Assembly: GCF_018362995.1 (NCBI RefSeq)
Contig: NZ_CP074372.1
Location: 124,001-188,000, forward strand
Source of the DNA: Chryseobacterium indologenes
Lineage (GTDB): Bacteria; Bacteroidota; Bacteroidia; Flavobacteriales; Weeksellaceae
DNA length: 64,000 bases
Reading direction: 5' to 3'
A model generated the notes under the pieces. That model was not told where the DNA came from. It did not search any database and saw only the letters and a program-made list of their open reading frames with translations. The position numbers were made by a program, and so were the translations under genes. Positions 25,666 to 33,690 of this stretch are shown here, in pieces. The number at the start of each line of letters is the position of its first letter. Position 1 is the stretch's first letter.

Positions 25666-25683
25666 TGTAGTAAAATCACTACA
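25666..25683. promoter_or_regulatory. Inverted repeat upstream of pilin copy 5 (operator candidate)
   Basis: TGTAGT (25666-25671), six bases, ACTACA (25678-25683), about 42 bases upstream of the -7 element. The same dyad is found upstream of two other pilin copies, with a further half-site GTAGTG at 25645-25650. Confidence 0.5.
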
Positions 25684-25710
25684 GGATTGCTCATTGGTTT
25701 AAATAGAAAA

Positions 25711-25739
25711 ACCCTCAATACCTGGAAAGTGCTGAGGGT
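25711..25739 (-). terminator. Terminator after pilin copy 4
   Basis: On the minus strand ACCCTCA ... TGAGGGT with a T run behind, 22 bases past the stop of the gene at 25761-26306. Confidence 0.65.
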
Positions 25740-25760
25740 ATATATAATTGATGTGTTTTT

Positions 25761-26306
25761 TTATAAAGTAGTCGCAGTATAAGTTACTGTTTGGGTATAA
25801 GTTCCGGCTGGTTTACCTAAAATATCAGAAGATGAGGATTTTGCTGCTGGAATGGTGTAATCCAGATTCAGTGTTAATGCACTTCCAAGCGGAGCATTGG
25901 ATACTAAGGTTCTTTCTCCTGGAGATAAAACTACCTCGTTTTTGGTTCCGCCCATATTTCCGGGAGCTTCTGCAACCTTGATTGTCAAAACATCTACAGG
26001 GATTGAGTTTGAACCATTGACGAAATGCGGTCCTCCTGCTTTTACCCTTACATTAAAATTCTTCGTTGAGGTAACTTTTAAAGAGTTGGCTTTGGTAATC
26101 GTCTGATCAGAGTTATAGTCTGCTGCAGTAGCATAGTTAAAGGTAACTATACCACCAATTGCTGTACTTCCTGCATCTATAGAGATCACATCGTTCAGGG
26201 TAATGTTTACAGCTGTGGTTGCGGCTGTATTTTGAGCTTGAACATTATTAGTTCCAAATATAATTACTCCAAAAGTTAAGGCTGTGATGGCGATTTGTTT
26301 TGTCAT
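25761..26306 (-). CDS. Pilin-like subunit, copy 4 (diverged)
   Basis: 181 residues, same architecture as the other copies: signal peptide to NVQAQ, the shared N-terminal strand block and the invariant C-terminus from SNAPLGSALTL to the end (last residues TYTATTL). The middle differs (GIVTFNY, AGGPHFVNGSNSIPVDVL, EAPGNMGGTKNEVVLSPGER), so it may be a variant subunit with different surface loops. It lies 58 bases downstream of copy 3 without terminator or the conserved promoter spacer, so copies 3 and 4 are probably co-transcribed. Confidence 0.75.
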   Translation of the reverse strand: MTKQIAITALTFGVIIFGTNNVQAQNTAATTAVNITLNDVISIDAGSTAIGGIVTFNYATAADYNSDQTITKANSLKVTSTKNFNVRVKAGGPHFVNGSNSIPVDVLTIKVAEAPGNMGGTKNEVVLSPGERTLVSNAPLGSALTLNLDYTIPAAKSSSSDILGKPAGTYTQTVTYTATTL

Positions 26307-26364
26307 GGCAGTAAGATTTAATTATTATTCTTGTTCTCTTTTGAACATTACAAATCTACAGTTG

Positions 26365-26910
26365 CTACAAAGCTGTTGCAGTATACGTTACTGTTTGAGT
26401 ATAAGTTCCGGCTGGCTTACCTAAAATATCAGAAGATGATGATTTTGCTGCTGGAATGGTGTAGTCCAGATTCAGTGTTAATGCACTTCCAAGCGGAGCA
26501 TTGGATACTAAAGTCTGATCCGTTGCAGATAAAACAACAGCGCTTTTTGTTCCGCCCATGGTTCCGGCAGCAGTAGCTGCTTTGATAGTCAGAACATTTA
26601 CAGGGATCAGGTTGGTTCCATTCATGAAATTAGCACCTCCTGCTTTTACTTTAACATTAAAGTTCTTTGTAGAAGTAACCTTTAAAGAGTTGGCTTTAGT
26701 AATCGTCTGATCAGAGTTATAATCTGCTGCAGTAGCATAGTTAAAGTCGACCGTATTACCAATTGCAGTACTTCCCGCATCGATAGAGATTACATCGTTA
26801 AGGGTAATGTTTACCGTTGTGGTTGCTGTAGTATTTTGAGCTTGAACATTGTTAGTTCCTAATATGATTGCTCCAAAAGTTAAGGCTGAGATTACGATTA
26901 GTTTTTTCAT
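26365..26910 (-). CDS. Pilin-like major subunit, copy 3
   Basis: 181 residues, amino-acid sequence identical to copy 5 (25036-25581). Synonymous differences at many third positions (for example in the last ten codons) show that this is not a very recent duplication and that the protein is held constant, or homogenised. Upstream is the conserved spacer with -7 element (26961-26970) and inverted repeat (27010-27031). Signal peptide 1-25, one beta domain, C-terminal alternating strand as in chaperone-usher pilins. Confidence 0.77.
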   Translation of the reverse strand: MKKLIVISALTFGAIILGTNNVQAQNTTATTTVNITLNDVISIDAGSTAIGNTVDFNYATAADYNSDQTITKANSLKVTSTKNFNVKVKAGGANFMNGTNLIPVNVLTIKAATAAGTMGGTKSAVVLSATDQTLVSNAPLGSALTLNLDYTIPAAKSSSSDILGKPAGTYTQTVTYTATAL

Positions 26911-26960
26911 GATAGTAATATTTAATTGTTATTTTTATTTAATTGTTCTTTTGTATACTG

Positions 26961-26970
26961 CAAATTTATA
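26961..26970 (-). promoter_or_regulatory. -7 promoter element of pilin copy 3
   Basis: Minus-strand TATAAATTTG, same box and setting as at 25615-25624. Confidence 0.6.
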
Positions 26971-27009
26971 GCAGCGATAAAAGTTTCTTTGTAGTGGAAA
27001 AAGGAAGTT

Positions 27010-27031
27010 CGTGTAGTAAAATCACTACACG
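27010..27031. promoter_or_regulatory. Inverted repeat upstream of pilin copy 3 (operator candidate)
   Basis: CGTGTAGT (27010-27017), AAAATC, ACTACACG (27024-27031): a perfect 8-bp dyad. It is the longest version of the element shared by three pilin promoters. Confidence 0.55.
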
Positions 27032-27058
27032 GTTTATTCATTTGATTTAAATAGTAAA

Positions 27059-27087
27059 GCCCTCAACACTTTCTAAGCGTTGAGGGC
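27059..27087 (-). terminator. Terminator after the lost pilin copy
   Basis: GCCCTCAAC and GTTGAGGGC with inner pairs, 25 bases past the stop of the pilin fragment at 27112-27150; spacing is like that of the terminators after intact copies. Confidence 0.65.
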
Positions 27088-27111
27088 GTATATAAATTCC
27101 TGTTATTTCTA

Positions 27112-27150
27112 TTATAAAGCTGTCGTAATATAAATTACCGTTTGCAAATG
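27112..27150 (-). pseudogene. C-terminal remnant of a sixth pilin gene
   Basis: On the minus strand the 12 codons before TAA read HLQTVIYITTAL, matching the pilin end TYTQTVTYTATAL. The rest of the gene is gone. The terminator at the usual distance supports a former complete copy between copies 2 and 3. Confidence 0.7.
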
Positions 27151-27237
27151 TCCAAAAGCATAGATTCTACCTTACAGATGACAGATACTTATTCCCGGAT
27201 TTTGAATTTTATCTATATCGATACAATACATACAAAA

Positions 27238-27265
27238 TCGAAGGCCTCCCTGAGGAAGCCTTCGA
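27238..27265 (-). terminator. Terminator after pilin copy 2
   Basis: TCGAAGGC (27238-27245) and GCCTTCGA (27258-27265) with additional inner pairs; on the minus strand it is followed by TTTTG. Located 39 bases past the stop of the gene at 27304-27849 and unlike the CCCTCAAC terminators of the other copies. Confidence 0.7.
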
Positions 27266-27303
27266 AACACCAAATCACAAAATATTAATATGAAAAAATT
27301 AAC

Positions 27304-27849
27304 TTATAAAGCTGTTGCAGTATAAGTTACTGTTTGAGTATAAGTTCCGGCTGGTTTACCTAAAATATCAGAAGATGAAGATTTTGCTGCTGGAATAGTG
27401 TAGTCCAGGTTCAATGTTAATGCACTTCCAAGCGGAGCATTTGATACTAAGGTTTGATCCGTTGCAGATAAAACAACAGCGCTTTTTGTTCCGCCCATGG
27501 TTCCGGCAGCTGTAGCAGCTTTGATAGTCAGAACATTTACAGGGATCAGGTTGGTTCCATTCATGAAATTAGCACCTCCTGCTTTTACTTTAACATTAAA
27601 GTTCTTCGTTGAAGTAACTTTTAAAGAGTTGGCTTTAGTAATCGTCTGATCAGAATTATAGTCTGCTGCAGTAACATAGTTAAAGTCAACAGTATTACCA
27701 ATGGCTGTACTTCCCGCATCGATAGAGATTACATCGTTCAGGGTAATGTTTACCGTTGTGGTTGCTGTAGTATTTTGAGCTTGAACATTGTTAGTTCCTA
27801 GTATGATTGCTCCAAAAGTTAAGGCTGAGATTAAGATTAGTTTTTTCAT
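27304..27849 (-). CDS. Pilin-like major subunit, copy 2
   Basis: 181 residues, differing from copies 3 and 5 at two positions only (MKKLILIS in the signal peptide and NYVTAAD in the mature part). Same signal peptide, beta domain and C-terminal strand. The conserved spacer upstream carries the -7 element (27900-27909) and the inverted repeat (27951-27968). It has its own distinct terminator. Confidence 0.77.
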   Translation of the reverse strand: MKKLILISALTFGAIILGTNNVQAQNTTATTTVNITLNDVISIDAGSTAIGNTVDFNYVTAADYNSDQTITKANSLKVTSTKNFNVKVKAGGANFMNGTNLIPVNVLTIKAATAAGTMGGTKSAVVLSATDQTLVSNAPLGSALTLNLDYTIPAAKSSSSDILGKPAGTYTQTVTYTATAL

Positions 27850-27899
27850 GATGGTAATATTTAATTGTTATTTTTATTTAATTGTTCTTTTGTATACTG

Positions 27900-27909
27900 C
27901 AAATTTATA
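27900..27909 (-). promoter_or_regulatory. -7 promoter element of pilin copy 2
   Basis: Minus-strand TATAAATTTG, third occurrence of the conserved pilin promoter box. Confidence 0.6.
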
Positions 27910-27950
27910 GCAGCGATAAAAGTTTCTTTGTAGTGGAAAAAGGAAGTTCA

Positions 27951-27968
27951 TGTAGTAAAATCACTACA
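27951..27968. promoter_or_regulatory. Inverted repeat upstream of pilin copy 2 (operator candidate)
   Basis: TGTAGT (27951-27956), six bases, ACTACA (27963-27968), same position relative to the -7 box as in the other two copies. Confidence 0.5.
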
Positions 27969-27994
27969 CGGTTTATTCATTTTGCTTAAATAAA

Positions 27995-28029
27995 AAAGCC
28001 CTCAACACCTTTTAAGTGTTGAGGGCTTT
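27995..28029. terminator. Bidirectional terminator after pilin copy 1
   Basis: AAAGCCCTCAACAC (27995-28008), loop, GTGTTGAGGGCTTT (28016-28029): perfect 14-bp stem, 22 bases past the stop of the gene at 28052. Confidence 0.8.
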
Positions 28030-28051
28030 CTATTTAAAAATTGGTAGTTAT

Positions 28052-28594
28052 TTACAATGCAGTGGCAGTATAAGTTATTTTCTGTGTGTAAGTTCCCTGT
28101 GGTTTCCCCAGAAGTACCTTGGAGGCATTTTCGGAAGAAATAGAGTAAGCAATATTTAAAGACTGTTTAGTACCTACACTTGCATTACTCACCAGTACCT
28201 GATCAGCTGTAGATAAAGTGACCTCATTCAAGGTTCCTACCAGACTTCCCCCGGGTATTGCCTTTACCTGTAATATATCTACAGGAATTACGTTGGCGCC
28301 ACTTACAAAATGGGCACCTTCAGATTTTACTTTTATATCAAAATTTTTAGAGGAAATAATAACTAAACTATTAGGAACGGTCACGTTTTTTGATGAATTA
28401 TAGTCTTTTGTGCTCCCATAATTAAAATCTACAGTGCCTTCTGAAGCAACACTGCCTATATCCATTGCAATAACATCTGATAAAATAATATTTACGGATG
28501 TACTAACCTTCTCGGAATTTTGTGCAAGAACCTGGTTGCTTCCTAAAACGATTGCTCCCAGAGATAGGGCCGTGATAACGATTTGTTTTTTCAT
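28052..28594 (-). CDS. Pilin-like subunit, copy 1 (most diverged)
   Basis: 180 residues with signal peptide (NQVLAQ) and the same plan: VSTSVNIILSDVIAMDIGSV, NSLVIISSKNFDIKVKSEG and the C-terminal KPQGTYTQKITYTATAL. It differs from the other copies along the whole length, lacks the conserved upstream spacer, and has a separate possible -7 box TAATTTTG (minus strand, 28638-28645). It could be an anchor, initiator or minor subunit, but this is a guess. It is the first gene of the cluster. Confidence 0.72.
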   Translation of the reverse strand: MKKQIVITALSLGAIVLGSNQVLAQNSEKVSTSVNIILSDVIAMDIGSVASEGTVDFNYGSTKDYNSSKNVTVPNSLVIISSKNFDIKVKSEGAHFVSGANVIPVDILQVKAIPGGSLVGTLNEVTLSTADQVLVSNASVGTKQSLNIAYSISSENASKVLLGKPQGTYTQKITYTATAL

Positions 28595-29244
28595 GATAGG
28601 ATAAAATTTAAAGGAACTGTACTAAAATGCTGTCATTCAAAATTAATTATGCTAACCAATATCATTAAAATCATATCTAATCTAATAACATTATCTGACA
28701 TGACCAAGCTTTTACGTTGTTAATTAATTGTCATACTGACAATTTCGATAATGATGGATGAGTTGTCATCAAGTCATTTTTTTATTTCACAGAATGCTTC
28801 ACAATAGTTTTAGGTGAGATAATGGTAAAATCTTCTGAATCAAATCAACTAGAATAAGAAGAAGTGACGCTCATTTAATCTTTCGTGTTTTGATCCGATT
28901 TTTGGTAATATTCAAATGAATAAAAGCAAGGAAGCAGCCGTGATGGAAACCGGTGTATTTGCTGAAAGTTTTACAAACCCGTTCAATACTGAAGATGAGA
29001 TTCTGGAATAGCTAAAGTAGGAAGAATGTTATCCAGACCAGCACCGAAATTTGGTTTAAAAAATGAACATCAATGAAGAAAACAATCAGGAAATCATTCA
29101 AAATAAACTTTTATATCTAGCAACACTATCGTTAAACGACTTAAACTGATTCATTTTCCACGATCTGCTGATAAATTTCTAAATTAATTTGTAAATATTA
29201 TAAAATGACCTATTTTTAGTATTTTATTACAAAAATAGTGTTCA
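28595..29244. other. Spacer between pilus-like cluster and hybrid kinase
   Basis: No supported gene. A 31-codon frame at 28917-29011 (starting MNKSKEAAVMETG) and a following fragment look like debris of an unknown gene. The stretch must hold the divergent promoters of the first pilin copy and the kinase. Confidence 0.35.
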
Positions 29245-32211
29245 ATGCCGAAAAAAATTATAAGAAATCTTCAGATAGGAGTAGTGATTTCTCTGATGCT
29301 TTTGATTGCTAGTTCTATAGCATCTTATATAAGTATACATAAGCAGATGGAGAATAGGGAAGACTTATTAAAAAGTAAGGAATCTATAAGCTTAGTAAAA
29401 GATATCTTAAATACGCTTTTAGATGCTGAAACGGGCAATCGGGGATATCAGCTTACCGGCCGGGAAAATTTTCTTGAACCTTTCAATGAAAGCAGGAATG
29501 AATATCCGCTGTTTGTTTCTCAAAAAGATAGACTTAATCTTAGAGATAAGGATCAGATTAATATCCTAAATGATCTGCTGCATACTTCAGAAATGCTGAT
29601 GAAAGAATATGTCCTGCTTATTGAGAACCGTAAAAAGGGAATATTAATGAGTCCGGAAGAACTTGAACAAAACAAGGAGACTATGGACAGATGCCGTATG
29701 CTCGTTCAGAAATTTGTAAAACTTGAGGAAGTTCAACTTGCCATAAAAAACGATGATCTGAACAAGTCTTCGAAGTTGACTGTTTTATTCATCATCTTTT
29801 CTGCACTTGCAGCCATCGGTGTAACGCTTTTTGTTTATATACAACTAAAATCTGATCTTATCCGGCGTGGTAAGTTAGAAAACGATCTGTTTTACACTAA
29901 GGAAATGCTTGAGGAAACAGGTTCAGTAGCCCAGGTGGGAGGCTGGGAAGCCAATATGAAGACCGGGAAGCTCTTCTGGTCTCAAAGCACAAGAGAAATT
30001 CACAAAATAGAAAATAATTTCCAACCTACTTTTGAAAATGCCCTTGAATTTTACAAAGGAAAAAGCGGGGAGAGAATAAAATATCTTTTTAACAGGGCAA
30101 TACAACAAGGAATTGCTTTTGATGAGGAACTTCAGCTGTTACGTAATGATGGCGTTACGATCTGGGTAAGAGTAAAAGGTATTCCCGAATTTGAAGATGG
30201 TATCTGTAAAAGGGTTTTCGGAATCATTCAGGACATTGATGCTTTCAAAAAAATGTTTATGGAGGTCACCCGGAAGGAAGCTATAATGAAGTCCTTTGCT
30301 ACTGATGTTCCTGTTCCTTTGGCCATGTTTGATAGAGACCTTAACTATGTTGCAGTAAGCAGCAGATGGAGAGAGGAATTTAATATGAATAATATAGATC
30401 TTATCGGGAATAATCTATTCACTATATCACCTAATATTCCAGAAGAAAGACAAGAGATCTATGAGAATGCGCTGTTGGGAAAAACATACATCAACGGTGA
30501 CTTTATGCTGAAGGTGGAAGGAAAAGAAGAAATTCAGCATTACGACCTTAAAGTCGGACCCTGGTATCTTACAAAAGATGAAGTAGGGGGTGTAATTATT
30601 TCCATACAGAATATTACAAATGCTGTAAAGATAAATGAAGAACTGAAAAATGCCAAGGAAACAGCTGATATAGCCAGCAAAGCAAAATCCGAATTTCTGG
30701 CCAATATGAGTCATGAGATCAGGACTCCTTTAAACGGAGTTATTGGTTTTTCAGACCTTCTCCTTCAGACACCACTGAATGAAACACAGGTGCAATATCT
30801 GAATTACATCAATGAGTCAGGGGAAAACCTGCTTAGCATAATCAATGATATATTGGATTTTTCTAAAATAGAATCCGGAAAAATGGAGCTTTTGATTGAT
30901 AAAACTGATGTTTATGATATGCTGAGCCAGGTCATAAATGTTATTATTTATCAATCCCAGAAAAAAAATATTGAACTTCTTCTCAATATTGAGCCGGGTC
31001 TTCCAAAAATACTTTTTTTGGATGAAGCAAGGTTAAAACAGATCTTGATCAATCTTTTGGGAAATGCTGTGAAATTTACAGAAGAGGGAGAGATTGAGCT
31101 CAAAGTAGAGAAATTACGCATGGATGATAGTAATATTGCTTTGCGCTTCTCGGTAAGAGATACGGGGATAGGCATCCCTGTTGAGAAACAGAAGTATATT
31201 TTTGATGCCTTTACTCAGGAAAACAGTTCCATCAGTAAACGATATGGTGGTACGGGTCTAGGGCTTACTATCTCAAACAATATTCTGGGATATATGGGAA
31301 GCCATTTGTCGCTGAGCAGTGTAAAGGAAAAGGGTTCTGTATTTTTCTTTGACATTGAGATTCCTTACGAGATCCCTCAATTGAGGGAGGAAGATGAAAT
31401 AACTATTAAAACAGCCTTAGTGGTTGATGATAATGAAACCAACAGGGTCATTCTTGAGCACATGCTTAGCTATAAAAATATCAAGTCTACCTTGGCTTCT
31501 AATGGGATGGAAGCGCTGGAGATCCTGTTGAAAGGAGAGCGGTTCGATGTGATCCTGATGGATTATCATATGCCTGTTATGTCCGGATTGGAAACAATAG
31601 ATAAAATAACAGGGCTGTTCAATCAGCGAAAAGAGACTTCTCCGTTTATAGTACTTTCTTCTTCTTCTGAAGAGCTAGGCATACTTGCTTCAGTTAAGAA
31701 AATAGAAAATGCCCATTTACTGTTGAAGCCTATCAAATCACATGATCTATACAAAACCTTAAAAAAGGTAGACCAAAGTTATGCAGTAGAAATTAATAAG
31801 GATAAGTCTGAGAAAGTTTCGCATTTATTTGCCCCGGATTTAGAAGTGCTTTTGGTTGATGATAACGTAGTGAATATGGTACTGAATAATAGAATGATGA
31901 AGTCTCTTGTTCCCGGTGTACACCTAACGGAAGCTGTGAATGGGCTACAGGCTTTGGAAGAATGCAGGAAAAAGCAGTTTTCCATTATCATGATGGATGT
32001 ACAGATGCCGATAATGAGCGGTATTGAGGCAACACAAAATATTAGAATGCTGCCGGGATATGAACATATACCTATTATAGGCGTTACAGCCGGAAATGTA
32101 CTGGGTGAAAAAGAAAAGTGCCTTGAAGCCGGAATGAATGATTTCCTTCCCAAACCTATCAGGCAGGCAGACCTTGTTGAAGTACTCAAAAAATATATTA
32201 GTGAACATTGA
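29245..32211 (+). CDS. Hybrid sensor histidine kinase/response regulator with CHASE3 and PAS domains
   Basis: 988 residues. Membrane helices at about 11-30 and 177-197 enclose a periplasmic CHASE3 domain (LLDAETGNRGYQLTGRENFL). Then come two PAS domains (about 215-335 and 345-465), a dimerisation domain with FLANMSHEIRTPLNGVIGFS (H490), an ATPase domain (NLLGNAVKFTEEG, DTGIGIP, GGTGLGL), and two receivers with acceptor aspartates D773 (ILMDYHMPVM) and D918 (IMMDVQMPIM). There is no DNA-binding output, so the signal must leave through a phosphotransfer protein or a separate regulator. The gene stands alone and ends 17 bases before the converging Crp/Fnr remnant. Signal unknown. Confidence 0.92.
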   Translation: MPKKIIRNLQIGVVISLMLLIASSIASYISIHKQMENREDLLKSKESISLVKDILNTLLDAETGNRGYQLTGRENFLEPFNESRNEYPLFVSQKDRLNLRDKDQINILNDLLHTSEMLMKEYVLLIENRKKGILMSPEELEQNKETMDRCRMLVQKFVKLEEVQLAIKNDDLNKSSKLTVLFIIFSALAAIGVTLFVYIQLKSDLIRRGKLENDLFYTKEMLEETGSVAQVGGWEANMKTGKLFWSQSTREIHKIENNFQPTFENALEFYKGKSGERIKYLFNRAIQQGIAFDEELQLLRNDGVTIWVRVKGIPEFEDGICKRVFGIIQDIDAFKKMFMEVTRKEAIMKSFATDVPVPLAMFDRDLNYVAVSSRWREEFNMNNIDLIGNNLFTISPNIPEERQEIYENALLGKTYINGDFMLKVEGKEEIQHYDLKVGPWYLTKDEVGGVIISIQNITNAVKINEELKNAKETADIASKAKSEFLANMSHEIRTPLNGVIGFSDLLLQTPLNETQVQYLNYINESGENLLSIINDILDFSKIESGKMELLIDKTDVYDMLSQVINVIIYQSQKKNIELLLNIEPGLPKILFLDEARLKQILINLLGNAVKFTEEGEIELKVEKLRMDDSNIALRFSVRDTGIGIPVEKQKYIFDAFTQENSSISKRYGGTGLGLTISNNILGYMGSHLSLSSVKEKGSVFFFDIEIPYEIPQLREEDEITIKTALVVDDNETNRVILEHMLSYKNIKSTLASNGMEALEILLKGERFDVILMDYHMPVMSGLETIDKITGLFNQRKETSPFIVLSSSSEELGILASVKKIENAHLLLKPIKSHDLYKTLKKVDQSYAVEINKDKSEKVSHLFAPDLEVLLVDDNVVNMVLNNRMMKSLVPGVHLTEAVNGLQALEECRKKQFSIIMMDVQMPIMSGIEATQNIRMLPGYEHIPIIGVTAGNVLGEKEKCLEAGMNDFLPKPIRQADLVEVLKKYISEH

Positions 32212-32228
32212 TTAGATTACCCAAAAGA

Positions 32229-32919
32229 TTAATACATAATTTTTCGGTTTGAAATTCGGACTATTTTGTCTCGCTCCATCTTTTTTATAGCCCTGATAGT
32301 AGTTTCAACGCATAATCCTGTTAAAGAAGCTAATTGCTGCCGTGTGATGGGAACTTCATACGTAAATGGAGTTTTATCTTCATGCTCATGCTTCATGAGC
32401 TCCAATACTTCCTTAATCCTCTCAACTGCACTCGGAGAAGATATTTTCTGCATGAGAATAAATTTACGGTAGAGTTGCTTGGATAAGGATTTGCAAAGCT
32501 CTAAATAATGACTTGGATGTTGGTTGGTCTAAGAAACGTGTGAAAGTACTTGCACATAATTTAATAATAGTACAATTAGAAAGAGCTACAGCATTTACAG
32601 GGTATGTCTGTTCAAGATATAACCTGTAATCTCCTACGGGATCTTTAGAACTTAGAATATTTTGAATAAATTCTTTACCTGCACTATTATAGTTATTTAG
32701 TTTAACATCACCATTAACAATCTGAAAATAAAATTTTGGATTTGCGCCTTCCCGGAATATGTAATCTCCCGGATTATAATGTTGTTCTACAGCTCCGATA
32801 GAGTATAGAAGTTCTTCTTTAAAAAACATACTTTTAATTTTTGTGGTTTGTGATAAGAATGGATTTAAATTCCCATGTAGGATCATCAGCGTAATACGGG
32901 TATCGTAATCTTGCTGCAT
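32229..32919 (-). pseudogene. Crp/Fnr-family regulator split by a frameshift
   Basis: Two frames together make one Crp/Fnr protein. 32464-32919 encodes the cyclic-nucleotide-binding-like barrel (NPGDYIFREGANPKFYFQIV) and ends in an off-frame tail after SLFRALQ. 32229-32453 encodes the HTH (VPITRQQLASLTGLCVETTIRAIKKM). Upstream of the second ATG its frame is open and reads LSKQLYRKFILMQKISS, the expected linker helix, so a one-base indel near 32485-32495 separates the halves. It is either a real mutation or a sequence error. Confidence 0.8.
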
Positions 32920-33295
32920 GTTACAGTATGTTTTTAAAGCATTTTAAAGCAACAGTCTAGCTTAGGATTGGTAGATAAATCATGAAGTGAATTGCGCCTT
33001 TTTAATAAATATTTATCAGACGATTTTCAGTAAGAAAACTGCTAAGCTCCATAATTTGTTAGGAGATAATATAATTCGTTAGCAATTAATATGTAGCAAA
33101 TATAATATAAACACTACTTAAATTATATGTTTTGAATCATACTCTAATGTGTTTTATATTTAATCATAAAGTAGGTGATTAAAATATTTAAGCCTTATTT
33201 ATGGGGATGATTAAACAAATCTTTTTAACAGAGATTTTATTGATTAATTAAACTCTTCAGGCTCTTAATTGCAATCTATTATTTGAACATTTAAA
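32920..33295. other. AT-rich spacer
   Basis: No gene or clear signal is seen between the Crp/Fnr remnant and the hairpin at 33296. Confidence 0.4.
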
Positions 33296-33329
33296 AAATA
33301 AGCTTTCCTGTAAAAAGGAAAGCTTATTT
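33296..33329. terminator. Perfect 14-bp bidirectional terminator
   Basis: AAATAAGCTTTCCT (33296-33309), loop GTAAAA, AGGAAAGCTTATTT (33316-33329). The stop codon of the small frame at 33324-33536 lies in the stem. Confidence 0.75.
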
Positions 33330-33536
33330 GATTTCAAGTAAGATGTAACTATTAAAAGTACTCAAAATTAAGCTTAACATCTTTTGAATATTATGAGTAG
33401 AGTCATAATGAGAATATACGGTATTAAATTCTTCGTTATGAAATACCGAACCTGGGGATCTCCATAAATAAAGTATTATTATGATAGTAATCATAAAGCA
33501 GCCAATTATAAGTCTATACCTTTGAATACACACCAC
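33324..33536 (-). CDS. Possible small membrane protein (70 residues)
   Basis: A short frame with one strong membrane segment near the N-terminus (LIIGCFMITIIIILYLW) followed by a polar part. It ends exactly in the hairpin at 33296-33329, as real genes with overlapping terminators often do. No family recognised. It borders the IS element and could itself be a truncated gene or chance. Confidence 0.35.
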   Translation of the reverse strand: MVCIQRYRLIIGCFMITIIIILYLWRSPGSVFHNEEFNTVYSHYDSTHNIQKMLSLILSTFNSYILLEIK

Positions 33537-33690
33537 AAAATCCCTGAGAACTCATTTTTCGTGAAGGAGTGCACCTCTTTACTGTTATCAGGTTTTTTAA
33601 AAATGAAAAGTCAATGTTAGACGCTAAATATTATTGTTTATCAGGATATTAAAATCAAAATGAGTCGTCCTAAAATAGATTGACATAAAA

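Noticed and set aside
25036..28594. Regular repetition that could be taken for a CRISPR array or satellite
   Set aside because: The repeats are whole genes of about 546 bases plus spacers, with intact frames; there are no short direct repeats with unique spacers.
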